Shown here: positions 15,739 through 24,483 of the stretch, piece after piece
Layout of the letters: every line of letters begins with the position of its first letter
Position numbering within the stretch: position 1 is the first letter of the stretch
Source: JACVRW01 sp035645115
Lineage (GTDB): Bacteria > Actinomycetota > Thermoleophilia > Solirubrobacterales > Thermoleophilaceae
Length of the DNA stretch: 33,921 nucleotides
Reading direction: 5' to 3'
NCBI GenBank assembly: GCA_035645115.1
Contig: DASQNF010000061.1
Coordinates: 1 to 33,921 of the forward strand
Program-made: the position numbers and the translations under genes
The notes under the pieces: generated by a model
What the model was told of the DNA's origin: nothing
Databases searched by the model: none
Seen by the model: the letters and a program-made list of their open reading frames with translations, nothing else

Positions 15739-16008
15739 ATGCTCGACGTGCTGATCCCAATCGCCCAGGAGACACAGGGCGTCACCGACGACGGGCTCAA
15801 GGCGATCGCGTTGGGCGTGGGCGCCGGGCTCGGCTCGATCGGCGCCGGCATCGGCATCGGCATCATCTTCGGCAAGGTGATCGAGTCGGTGACCCGCCAG
15901 CCGGAGATGCGCGAGGAGATCACGAGCATCCAGTGGCTCGGCTTCGCGCTCACCGAGGCCGTGGCGTTCTACACCTTCATCTTCGGCCTGATCGCCTTCT
16001 TCCTCTAA
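15739..16008 (+). CDS. atpE: F1Fo ATP synthase subunit c
   Basis: An 89-residue hairpin proteolipid that forms the rotor ring. Helix 1 is glycine-rich (GVGAGLGSIGAGIGIGIIFGK), the polar loop is RQPE (53-56), and the ion-carrying carboxylate is E73 in LTEAVAFYTF. Sodium-type rings carry Gln on helix 1 and Ser next to the glutamate. Here the matching positions are I40 and A74, so the ring should be proton-specific. The N-terminus has about 20 extra residues before helix 1. It has the strongest SD of the window, AAGGAGG, followed by ATG 15739, as expected for the subunit needed in most copies. Confidence 0.97.
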   Translation: MLDVLIPIAQETQGVTDDGLKAIALGVGAGLGSIGAGIGIGIIFGKVIESVTRQPEMREEITSIQWLGFALTEAVAFYTFIFGLIAFFL

Positions 16009-16596
16009 GTGGTCGCCGCAGCAGACATCGCAGGCTCCGTGCTGCTCGCGGCCGCCGCCGAGGAGGAGGGCGGCAGCTTCCTCGTCAGCCCGAGCCTCGG
16101 GCTGATGATCTGGACGCTGCTGCTGTTCACGGCGACGTTCCTCGTTCTCAGCAAGTTCGTCTTCCCGCGCATCACGGAGGCGCTCGACAAGCGCCGGCTC
16201 ACGATCGAGAAGTCGCTCGACGACGCCGCCCGCTCGAAGCGCGAGGCCGACGAGCTGCTCGCCGAGTACCGCGCCCGGCTCAGGGAGGCGCGCGAGCAGG
16301 CGGAGGACATCACCGCGCGCGCCCGCAAGGCCGCCGACTCGCTGGCCGACGACGCCAAGGTGGAGGCAAGCCAGCAGCGCGAGGAGCTGCTCGCGGCGGC
16401 CCGGCGCGAGATCGAGGCCGAGACCCGGCGCGCGCTCGACGACATTCGCAAGGAGGTCGCGAACCTGACCGTGCTCGCCACCGAGAAGGTCACGCGCGGG
16501 GCGCTGCGCCCCGAGGACCACCGGCGCCTGATCGAGCAGGCGCTCGGCGAGGTCGACTTCGCGGCGCTGTCGGGCAGGGAAGGGAGCCGCGGCTAG
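16009..16596 (+). CDS. atpF: F1Fo ATP synthase subunit b
   Basis: A 195-residue peripheral stalk subunit. One N-terminal membrane helix (GLMIWTLLLFTATFLVLSKFVF) is followed by a long charged helix rich in Ala, Glu, Arg and Lys (about 55-175), the right-handed coiled-coil dimer region. The GTG start at 16009 directly follows the atpE stop with no gap, and the SD must lie in atpE codons, so coupling to atpE is likely. The extra N-terminal residues (VVAAADIAGSVLLAAAAEEEGG) resemble those in other actinobacterial b subunits. Only one b gene is present, as expected for a homodimer. Confidence 0.96.
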   Translation: MVAAADIAGSVLLAAAAEEEGGSFLVSPSLGLMIWTLLLFTATFLVLSKFVFPRITEALDKRRLTIEKSLDDAARSKREADELLAEYRARLREAREQAEDITARARKAADSLADDAKVEASQQREELLAAARREIEAETRRALDDIRKEVANLTVLATEKVTRGALRPEDHRRLIEQALGEVDFAALSGREGSRG

Positions 16597-17130
16597 ATGG
16601 AGGAGATCGCCGAGGTCTACTCGCGCGCGCTGTTCGACGCCGCCAAGCAGAATGGCGTGCTCGACCGCGTGCACGAGGAGCTCGGCCAGTTCGCCGACGC
16701 CCTGGACGTGGACCGCAACCTGCAGGTCTTCCTGTTCTCGCCCTACTTCTCCTCGGAGGAGAAGAAGACGGGCGTGAGCCGGATCGTGTCCGACGCGGAC
16801 GAGCGGCTGGTCAACTTCCTCGAGCTGCTCGCCGAGCGCCACCGCATGCCCGCCCTGTTTCGCATCCGCAGGCGCTTCGACGCCATGTGGGCGGAGGAGA
16901 ACAAGCTGCTGCCGGTGAGCGTCACGAGCGCGGTCGAGCTCGACGGATCGATCGTGGAGGAGATCGGCAAGGAGATCGAGCAGCAGACCGGGCAGCGCGT
17001 GGAGCTGAGCTCGAGCGTGGACCCGAACGTGCTCGGCGGCCTGCGGCTGCAGGTCGGGAACATGGTGCTCGACGCCACGGTGCGCAACAGACTCGAACAG
17101 CTACGCAAGCAGGTCGTCAAGGCGGCCTAG
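16597..17130 (+). CDS. atpH: F1Fo ATP synthase subunit delta
   Basis: A 177-residue subunit that links the b dimer to the top of the alpha3beta3 head. The N-terminal six-helix domain begins EIAEVYSRALFDAAKQNGVLDRVHEELGQF, and the C-terminal part (VELSSSVDPNVLGGLRLQVGNMVLDATVRNRLEQLRKQV) is the conserved family signature, including GGxxxxVGxxxxDxTVRxxLxxL. Length is standard, and there is no b-delta fusion of the mycobacterial type. ATG 16597 directly follows the atpF stop, with GGGAAGGGAG as SD about ten bases upstream. A GC hairpin separates it from atpA. Confidence 0.96.
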   Translation: MEEIAEVYSRALFDAAKQNGVLDRVHEELGQFADALDVDRNLQVFLFSPYFSSEEKKTGVSRIVSDADERLVNFLELLAERHRMPALFRIRRRFDAMWAEENKLLPVSVTSAVELDGSIVEEIGKEIEQQTGQRVELSSSVDPNVLGGLRLQVGNMVLDATVRNRLEQLRKQVVKAA

Positions 17131-17133
17131 CCG

Positions 17134-17164
17134 CGCACGCGCCCGGCCCGGCCGGGCGCGCGCG
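17134..17164 (+). terminator. Strong intercistronic hairpin between atpH and atpA
   Basis: Left arm 17134-17147 pairs with right arm 17151-17164 around loop CCG: ten consecutive G-C pairs next to the loop, one A-C mismatch, then three more pairs. No T tract follows, and AAGGAG of atpA starts nine bases later. It may attenuate, or mark an mRNA processing or stability boundary, inside the atp operon. Confidence 0.5.
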
Positions 17165-17187
17165 GACTATCAAGGAGACCCGTTCAA

Positions 17188-18909
<1,722 letters not shown>

Positions 18910-18917
18910 CTGCCCCG

Positions 18918-19829
18918 ATGGCGAACCTGAAGGACATCCGCGGCCGCATCGCGTCGGTGAAGAACATCCGAAAGATCACGCGCGCGATGGAGATGATCTC
19001 CGCCGCGCGCCTGCGCCGGGCCGAGCAGCGGATCGAGCAGCTGCGCCCGTACGCGGACGCCATCCGGCGCATGACCGCGCGCGCCTCGCAGGCCGCCGAG
19101 AACATCCCGAACCTGCCGATCCTGCAGGAGAAGGAGAGCGTCGAGACCGTCGGCATCCTGCTGATCACCGGCGACCGCGGGCTCGCCGGCCCGTTCAACT
19201 CGCAGATCGTGCGCGCCGGCAACCGCCGCGCCGCCACGCTCAAGGCCGAGGGCAAGAGCGCGCTCTGGTACGCGGTCGGGCGCCGCGGGGTCTCCTCGCT
19301 CGAGTTCCGCCAGCTCGAGCTGGGCGACTCGTGGACCGGCTTCACCGACAGGCCCTCGTTCGCCGACGCCCGCGCGGTAGCCGACGGCCTGACCGCCGCC
19401 TATGTGGACGGCAAGGTCGACCGCGTGGAGATCGTCTACAACGGCTACATCTCGGCGGTGCGCCAAGAGGTGCGCGAGGAGACGCTGCTCCCGCTCCAGC
19501 AGGCCGACGTGATCGGCGGGGAGGCCGAGGCGAGCGAGGACGAGGCCGGCGAGGACAAGCCGGAGGGCCGCGCGCTCTGGATCTACGAGCCCGACCCCGA
19601 GGAGATCCTCGCCCGACTCGTGCCCGACTACGTGGAGATCTCGATCTACAGGGCGCTGCTCGAGTCGACGGCTTCGGAGCACGGCGCGCGCATGAGCGCG
19701 ATGCGCAACGCCTCCGACAACGCCGCCGAGCTGATCGACGACCTGACCCTCGCCGCCAACCGCCAGCGCCAGGCCGAGATCACCCAGGAGATCATGGAGG
19801 TCGTGGCCGGCGCCGAGGGGCTTCGATGA
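18918..19829 (+). CDS. atpG: F1Fo ATP synthase subunit gamma
   Basis: The 303-residue central shaft of F1. The N-terminal helix MANLKDIRGRIASVKNIRKITRAMEMISAARL and the C-terminal MSAMRNASDNAAELIDDLTLAANRQRQAEITQEIMEVVAGAEGL are strongly conserved and form the coiled coil. Between LLPL and WIYEPDPEEIL (about 200-218) lies an acidic loop of Glu, Asp and Gly that is longer than in E. coli. The frame is open far upstream through atpA, but ATG 18918 is the only start that fits; it lies eight bases after the atpA stop without a clear SD, so translation is probably coupled. Confidence 0.97.
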   Translation: MANLKDIRGRIASVKNIRKITRAMEMISAARLRRAEQRIEQLRPYADAIRRMTARASQAAENIPNLPILQEKESVETVGILLITGDRGLAGPFNSQIVRAGNRRAATLKAEGKSALWYAVGRRGVSSLEFRQLELGDSWTGFTDRPSFADARAVADGLTAAYVDGKVDRVEIVYNGYISAVRQEVREETLLPLQQADVIGGEAEASEDEAGEDKPEGRALWIYEPDPEEILARLVPDYVEISIYRALLESTASEHGARMSAMRNASDNAAELIDDLTLAANRQRQAEITQEIMEVVAGAEGLR

Positions 19830-19891
19830 CCCGCGAGCAGCCCGCCCCGTCCGACCGCACGCCACCGACAGGTACGAACAGGAGCATCTGA

Positions 19892-21412
19892 ATGGAAGCC
19901 GCAACCCAGACCCCGCAAGAGACCGCCGACACCAAGGCGAACCTGGGCCACGTCGAGGAGGTCCAGGGCGTGGTCGTGGAGGTGGCCTTCCCGCCGGACA
20001 AGCTGCCGGAGATCTACAACGCGCTCGAGATCCAGCTCGAGCGGCCGGGCCAGGAGGGCGAGGCCACGAGGCTCGTGCTCGAGGTGCAGCAGCACCTCGG
20101 CGACGACCGCGTGCGCGCGGTGGCGATGGACGCCACCGACGGCCTCTCGCGCGGGGTCGAGGTGGTGGACACCGGCGGGCCGATCACCGTGCCCGTCGGC
20201 CGCGGCGTGCTCGGCCGCATCTTCAACCTGCTCGGTGACCCGATCGACGGCGCAGGGGACGTGGAGGCCGAGGAGCGCTGGCCGATCCACCGGCCGGCCC
20301 CGAGCGTCGAGGACCTCACGCCCACCCGCGAGATCTTCGAGACCGGCATCAAGGTCGTGGACCTGCTCGCGCCGTACGCGAAGGGCGGCAAGGTCGGCCT
20401 GTTCGGCGGCGCCGGCGTGGGCAAGACGGTGCTGATTCAGGAGCTGATCAACAACATCGCCCAGGAGCACGGCGGCCTGTCGGCCTTCTGCGGCGTGGGA
20501 GAGCGCTCGCGCGAGGGCAACGACCTCTGGCTCGAGATGACCGAGTCGGGCGTGATCGACAAGACCATGCTCGTGTTCGGCCAGATGAACGAGCCGCCCG
20601 GCGCGCGCATGCGCGTGGCCCTCTCCGGCCTGACGATGGCGGAGTACTTCCGCGAGCAGGGCGGCCAGGACGTGCTGCTCTTCATCGACAACATCTTCCG
20701 TTTCGTGCAGGCCGGCTCGGAGGTCTCGGCGCTGCTCGGGCGGATGCCCTCGCAGGTGGGCTACCAGCCCACGCTCGAGACCGAGATGGGCCAGCTCCAG
20801 GAGCGCATCACCTCGACCCGCCAGGGCTCGGTCACCTCGGTGCAGGCGATCTACGTGCCGGCCGACGACCTCACCGACCCGGCGCCGGCGTCCGTGTTCG
20901 CGCACCTGAACGCGACCACGGTGCTCTCGCGCGCGATCTCGGAGAAGGGGATCTACCCGGCGGTCGACCCGCTCGACTCGACCTCGACGATCCTGAAGGC
21001 GGAGATCGTGGGCGAGGAGCACTTCCAGGTGGCGAACGCGGTCCGCGAGATCCTGCAGCGCTACAAGGAGCTGCAGGACATCATCGCCATCCTCGGCATC
21101 GACGAGCTCTCGGACGAGGACCGCATCACGGTCCAGCGCGCACGCAAGGTGGAGCGCTTCCTCTCCCAGCCGTTCTTCGTGGCCGAGCAGTTCACCGGCC
21201 TCTCGGGCAAGTACGTGCCCGTGGAGGAGACGGTGCGCTCGTTCAAGGAGATCATCGATGGCAAGCACGACGACATCCCCGAGCGCGCGTTCCTGCTGAA
21301 GGGCACGATCGAGGAGGTCGTGGAGGCCGCGCGCGGCGGCCGCGACGCGCCGCCGGCCGCGGAGAGCGAGGACTCGGACGAGGGCTCGGGCGAGGGCGAT
21401 GGCGAGAAGTAA
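19892..21412 (+). CDS. atpD: F1Fo ATP synthase subunit beta
   Basis: The 506-residue catalytic subunit. Walker A is GGAGVGKT (172-179), followed by the catalytic-site sequence GVGERSREGNDLW, Walker B region DVLLFIDNIFRF, and the DELSEDE-type loop as DELSDED. The first 20 residues and the last 28 (acidic, Ser/Asp/Glu/Gly-rich) are extensions beyond the usual 460-480 residues. ATG 19892 has AGGAG seven bases upstream. The end overlaps atpC by 14 bases, a tight coupling. Confidence 0.98.
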   Translation: MEAATQTPQETADTKANLGHVEEVQGVVVEVAFPPDKLPEIYNALEIQLERPGQEGEATRLVLEVQQHLGDDRVRAVAMDATDGLSRGVEVVDTGGPITVPVGRGVLGRIFNLLGDPIDGAGDVEAEERWPIHRPAPSVEDLTPTREIFETGIKVVDLLAPYAKGGKVGLFGGAGVGKTVLIQELINNIAQEHGGLSAFCGVGERSREGNDLWLEMTESGVIDKTMLVFGQMNEPPGARMRVALSGLTMAEYFREQGGQDVLLFIDNIFRFVQAGSEVSALLGRMPSQVGYQPTLETEMGQLQERITSTRQGSVTSVQAIYVPADDLTDPAPASVFAHLNATTVLSRAISEKGIYPAVDPLDSTSTILKAEIVGEEHFQVANAVREILQRYKELQDIIAILGIDELSDEDRITVQRARKVERFLSQPFFVAEQFTGLSGKYVPVEETVRSFKEIIDGKHDDIPERAFLLKGTIEEVVEAARGGRDAPPAAESEDSDEGSGEGDGEK

Positions 21413-21806
21413 GTTCCCCGTCGAGGTCCTCACCCCCGAGGGGAAGGTCTTCGAGGACGAGGTTGAGATGGTCTCCACCCGCACCAGCACCGGCTCGATC
21501 GGCGTGCTCGCGAACCACGCTCCGCTGATGGCGATCCTCGAGCCCACCGAGTTGCGGCTCTACAAGTCGGAGTCGGAGATCGTGCGCTTTGCCCAGGGCG
21601 AGGGCTACCTCCAGGTGGTGGACAACAGCGCACTCGTGCTGGTGGAGGACGCGATCGCCCCCGACTCGATGGACCGCGGCGCCTTCGAGGCGCGTCTGAA
21701 GGAGGCCCGCGCTGCGGCCGAGCGTGCCGAGGAGGACTCGGAGGAGCGCGCGCGCGCCGAGCGCGAGGTCAAGCGCTACGAGGCCTTCCTCGAGGTGGGC
21801 CAGTAG
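21399..21806 (+). CDS. atpC: F1Fo ATP synthase subunit epsilon
   Basis: A 135-residue subunit at the foot of the central shaft, which can inhibit ATP hydrolysis through its C-terminal helices. The N-terminal beta-sandwich is recognisable by FPVEVLTPEGKVFEDEVEMVSTRTSTGSIGVLANHAPLMAIL. The C-terminal part (AFEARLKEARAAAERAEEDSEERARAEREVKRYEAFLEV) is a charged helical hairpin, so both domains are present. ATG 21399 lies inside the end of atpD with GAGGG just upstream. It is the last gene of the operon; a small GC hairpin follows. Confidence 0.96.
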   Translation: MARSKFPVEVLTPEGKVFEDEVEMVSTRTSTGSIGVLANHAPLMAILEPTELRLYKSESEIVRFAQGEGYLQVVDNSALVLVEDAIAPDSMDRGAFEARLKEARAAAERAEEDSEERARAEREVKRYEAFLEVGQ

Positions 21807-21833
21807 TCCGCCCCCGGCCGGGCGGCCGTTTCG

Positions 21834-21849
21834 CCCGCCCTCCGGCGGG
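21834..21849 (+). terminator. Short GC hairpin after atpC
   Basis: CCCGCC (21834-21839) pairs with GGCGGG (21844-21849) around a four-base loop. It ends just before GTG 21857 and has no T tract, so it might end the atp transcript partially or occlude translation of the next gene. Confidence 0.3.
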
Positions 21850-21856
21850 GACTCGC

Positions 21857-23365
21857 GTGACCGGGCCGAGATCGACGTCCCTCTGGCTCGGCACCGCGCC
21901 CGAGCAGCCGGCCTTCCCCCAGCTCGAGGCCGACGTGCGCGCCGACGCGGCCGTGGTCGGCGCCGGCATCGTCGGGATCACCACCGCGCTGCTGCTCGCG
22001 GAGGCTGGCGTGCGCGTGGTGCTGCTGGAGGCCGGACGCGTGGGGCACGGCGTGAGTGGCCACACCACGGCCAAGGTCTCCTCCCAGCACGGACTCATGT
22101 ACTCGACGCTGCGCGCCCGGCTCGGCGTCGAGGGCGCCCGCCATTACGCCGCCGCCAACGAGGCGGCGCTCGGCTGGGTCGCCGGGCGGGTCGAGCGCGA
22201 CGGCATCGACTGCGACTTTCGTCGCCGGCCCTCGTACGTCTACGTCTGCCCGGGCTCGGGGCGCTCGCAGCTCGAGATTGAGCTGTCCGCCGCGGTCGAG
22301 GCCGGGCTGCCGGCGACGCTCGTCGAGACCACACCGCTGCCGTATCCGGTCGAGGCGGCCGTGCGCTTCGAGGCGCAGGCCGAGTTCCACCCGAGCAGGT
22401 ACTTGATCGGGCTGCTGCCCGCCCTGCGCGCGGCCGGCGTCGAGATCTACGAGGGCACGCGGGCGCTCGGCGTCGCGTCCCGCCAGGGCGGCTACACCGT
22501 CGAGACGGCCGCGGGCGGCGTCAGCGCTCAGCACGTGGTGGTGGCAAGCGGCTACCCGTTCCTCGACCGCTCGCTCGCGTTCGCGCGCGTGCACGCCGAG
22601 CGCTCCTACGCGCTCGCCTGCCGGGTCGACGGCGAGCCGCCGGCGGGCATGCACATCAGCGCCGATTCGCCCACCCGCTCGGTTCGCGCCGCGCCGGTGG
22701 ACGGAGAGGAGCTGCTGCTGGTGGGCGGAGAGGGCCACCGCACCGGCCAGGGCGGCGACACCGAGAAGCGCTACGGCGCGCTCGAGCGCTTCGCGCGCGA
22801 GCACTGGGACGTGCGCTCGATCGAGTACCGCTGGTCGGCGCAGGACAACCTGACGGTCCACGGCGTGCCCTACGTGGGCCGGGTCACGCCACGCTCCGAG
22901 CGCCTGCTGATGGCCACCGGCTTCGCGAAGTGGGGGATGACGGGCGGGACCGCCGCGGCGATGCTGCTCTCCGATTCGATCCTCGGGCGCGACAACGCCT
23001 GGGCCGGGCTGTTCGATCCGAATCGGCTGCGACCGGTCGCCGCCGCGCCCAAGCTGATCGAGGAGAACGCACGCGTGGCCCTGCGCTTCCTCGGCGACCG
23101 GGTGACGAAGCGCGGCACTCGCGCGCTCGAGGACCTCGAGCCCGGTGAGGGCGACATCGTGAGCCACGAGGGCGAGAAGGTGGCCGGCCACCGCCGCGAT
23201 GACGGCAGCCTGGTGGCGGTGTCGCCGATCTGCACGCACCTCGGCTGCCAGGTCAACTGGAACAGCGCCGAGCGAAGCTGGGACTGCCCCTGTCACGGCT
23301 CGCGTTTCGACCCTGACGGCGAGGTCCTCCAGGGCCCGGCCGTGCGCGGGCTCGAGCGCAAATAG
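21857..23365 (+). CDS. FAD-dependent oxidoreductase with C-terminal Rieske 2Fe-2S domain
   Basis: A 502-residue two-domain flavoprotein. The N-terminal DAO-type FAD domain has AAVVGAGIVGITTALLLAEAGVRVVLLEAG (31-60), with GxGxxG and the acidic residue ending the second strand. The C-terminal 90 residues form a Rieske domain: C459-T-H461-L-G-C464 and C477-P-C479-H480-G. Besides the two Cys/two His ligands it keeps C464 and C479, the disulfide pair of the high-potential bc-type Rieske proteins. The arrangement resembles Bacillus YhfW, whose substrate is not established. It lies 50 bases after atpC on the same strand and could receive read-through. No signal peptide is seen. The start is GTG, with only a weak GGGGA ahead. 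Confidence 0.88.
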   Translation: MTGPRSTSLWLGTAPEQPAFPQLEADVRADAAVVGAGIVGITTALLLAEAGVRVVLLEAGRVGHGVSGHTTAKVSSQHGLMYSTLRARLGVEGARHYAAANEAALGWVAGRVERDGIDCDFRRRPSYVYVCPGSGRSQLEIELSAAVEAGLPATLVETTPLPYPVEAAVRFEAQAEFHPSRYLIGLLPALRAAGVEIYEGTRALGVASRQGGYTVETAAGGVSAQHVVVASGYPFLDRSLAFARVHAERSYALACRVDGEPPAGMHISADSPTRSVRAAPVDGEELLLVGGEGHRTGQGGDTEKRYGALERFAREHWDVRSIEYRWSAQDNLTVHGVPYVGRVTPRSERLLMATGFAKWGMTGGTAAAMLLSDSILGRDNAWAGLFDPNRLRPVAAAPKLIEENARVALRFLGDRVTKRGTRALEDLEPGEGDIVSHEGEKVAGHRRDDGSLVAVSPICTHLGCQVNWNSAERSWDCPCHGSRFDPDGEVLQGPAVRGLERK

Positions 23366-23541
23366 CTGCGCGGCCGGCGGGCAACTTCTTCGCGGCCACC
23401 CTGCGCGGCGCGCGCGGCCGATGGATGCGCCTGCGCGGGCGCGTCCTCTACGGGCTGCCCGCGATGGTCCGCCGGCACCGGCCCTGAGCCGCGCGCCGTC
23501 CACGCGCCGGCCTTTCCGGAGCTGCGCTAGGGTCGCGCGCC
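23366..23541. other. Gap with a 3' protein-like fragment
   Basis: No convincing gene lies in these 176 bases. In frame 1, bases 23380-23487 read as a basic, hydrophobic peptide ending FFAATLRGARGRWMRL...RRHRP before TGA. The only internal ATG (23425) would give a 20-residue peptide. It might be a remnant or a very small protein; the frame differs from that of the upstream Rieske gene, which is itself complete. Confidence 0.2.
23528..23533 (+). promoter_or_regulatory. TAGGGT -10-like hexamer for the VOC gene
   Basis: TAGGGT lies eight bases before ATG 23542 and there is no SD. This fits a leaderless transcript. Confidence 0.5.
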
Positions 23542-24312
23542 ATGGGTGAGCGAACCAGCTACGAGCACGGAACCTTCTCCTGGACCGACCTCGCGGTCCC
23601 CGACCCGGAGGCGGCGAAGGCCTGGTACTCCGGGCTGCTCGGATGGGAGAACGAGGACGTGCCCGTGGAGGGCGGCGGCGTCTACACGATGGCGCGTCTC
23701 GACGGCCGCGTCGTGGCCGCCATCGCGCAGGGGCAGGAGGGCCAGCCACCCGCCTGGAACTCGTACGTGACCGTGGACGACGTGGACGCCGCCGCCGCGC
23801 GGGCCGGCGAGCTCGGCGGCGTGGCGATGGTGCCTCCGTTCGACGTGATGGAGGCCGGCCGCATGGCCGTTCTGCAGGACCCGACGGGCGCCGTCTTCTC
23901 GATCTGGCAGGCGCGCGAGAGCATCGGGGCGGAGCTCGTGAACGCCCACGGGGCGCTCTGCCTCAACCAGCTCACGACGAACGACCCGTCCCGGGCGCAG
24001 GAGTTCTACTCGGCGCTCTTCGGCTGGCGGATCGAGGCGGTCCCGGACGGGGAGACGCCCTACTGGGGCATCTACCGGGGCGAGCAGATGAACGGGGGGA
24101 TGATGGGGGTGCCCGAGGGCGCCCCGATGCCCTCGCACTGGCTCGTCTACTTCGGCATCGACGACATCGACGCGGCGGCAGAGCAGATCGGCTCCTCCGG
24201 CGGCACGCTGATGATGCCGAAGACCGAGGTGCCGGGCCCCGGGCACATCGTCGTGGCGCAGGACCCGCAGGGTGCTGTGTTCGCGCTATACGCGGGCCGC
24301 TTCGACGACTAG
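23542..24312 (+). CDS. Two-domain VOC (glyoxalase/bleomycin resistance-like) protein
   Basis: A 256-residue cytoplasmic protein with two vicinal-oxygen-chelate modules. Module 1 (about 10-120) starts GTFSWTDLAVPDPEAAKAWYSGLLGWENEDV. Module 2 (about 132-256) starts LCLNQLTTNDPSRAQEFYSALFGWRIEAV and ends GHIVVAQDPQGAVFALYAG. The pattern 'DPxxAxxFYxxLFGW' and the ending 'DPxGAxFxL' are typical of this family, related to Streptomyces and mycobacterial proteins annotated as glyoxalase-like or hydrolase. Metal ligands are not obvious in the first strand (Asp/Gln rather than His), so an enzymatic role is uncertain. It stands alone, converging on the acyl-CoA dehydrogenase gene. Confidence 0.9.
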   Translation: MGERTSYEHGTFSWTDLAVPDPEAAKAWYSGLLGWENEDVPVEGGGVYTMARLDGRVVAAIAQGQEGQPPAWNSYVTVDDVDAAAARAGELGGVAMVPPFDVMEAGRMAVLQDPTGAVFSIWQARESIGAELVNAHGALCLNQLTTNDPSRAQEFYSALFGWRIEAVPDGETPYWGIYRGEQMNGGMMGVPEGAPMPSHWLVYFGIDDIDAAAEQIGSSGGTLMMPKTEVPGPGHIVVAQDPQGAVFALYAGRFDD

Positions 24313-24394
24313 AAGCGCCCGGCGCAGGGCCGGCGCGGCAGGCTCCTCCCGGTGGGCTAGTCGCCTTTGCCTGCTGTACGAGGACAAGACGACA

Positions 24395-24425
24395 GCCCCC
24401 GCTCCGTACCCACCCAGACGGGGGC
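24395..24425. terminator. Hairpin between convergent VOC and AidB genes
   Basis: GCCCCCG (24395-24401) pairs with CGGGGGC (24419-24425) around a 17-base loop in the 171-base convergent gap 24313-24483. A second weak pairing, GCAGGC with GCCTGC, lies just upstream. A bidirectional terminator region is likely, but no T tract marks it. Confidence 0.35.
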
Positions 24426-24483
24426 GCCGGCAGGCCGACCGCGGGGGAACGAAACGCGCAGCCGCCCGCAGGCGCCGCGCCCC

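Noticed and set aside
21807..21856. Riboswitch or leader peptide between atpC and the Rieske gene
   Set aside because: Only 50 bases with a small GC hairpin; no known riboswitch core can be recognised.
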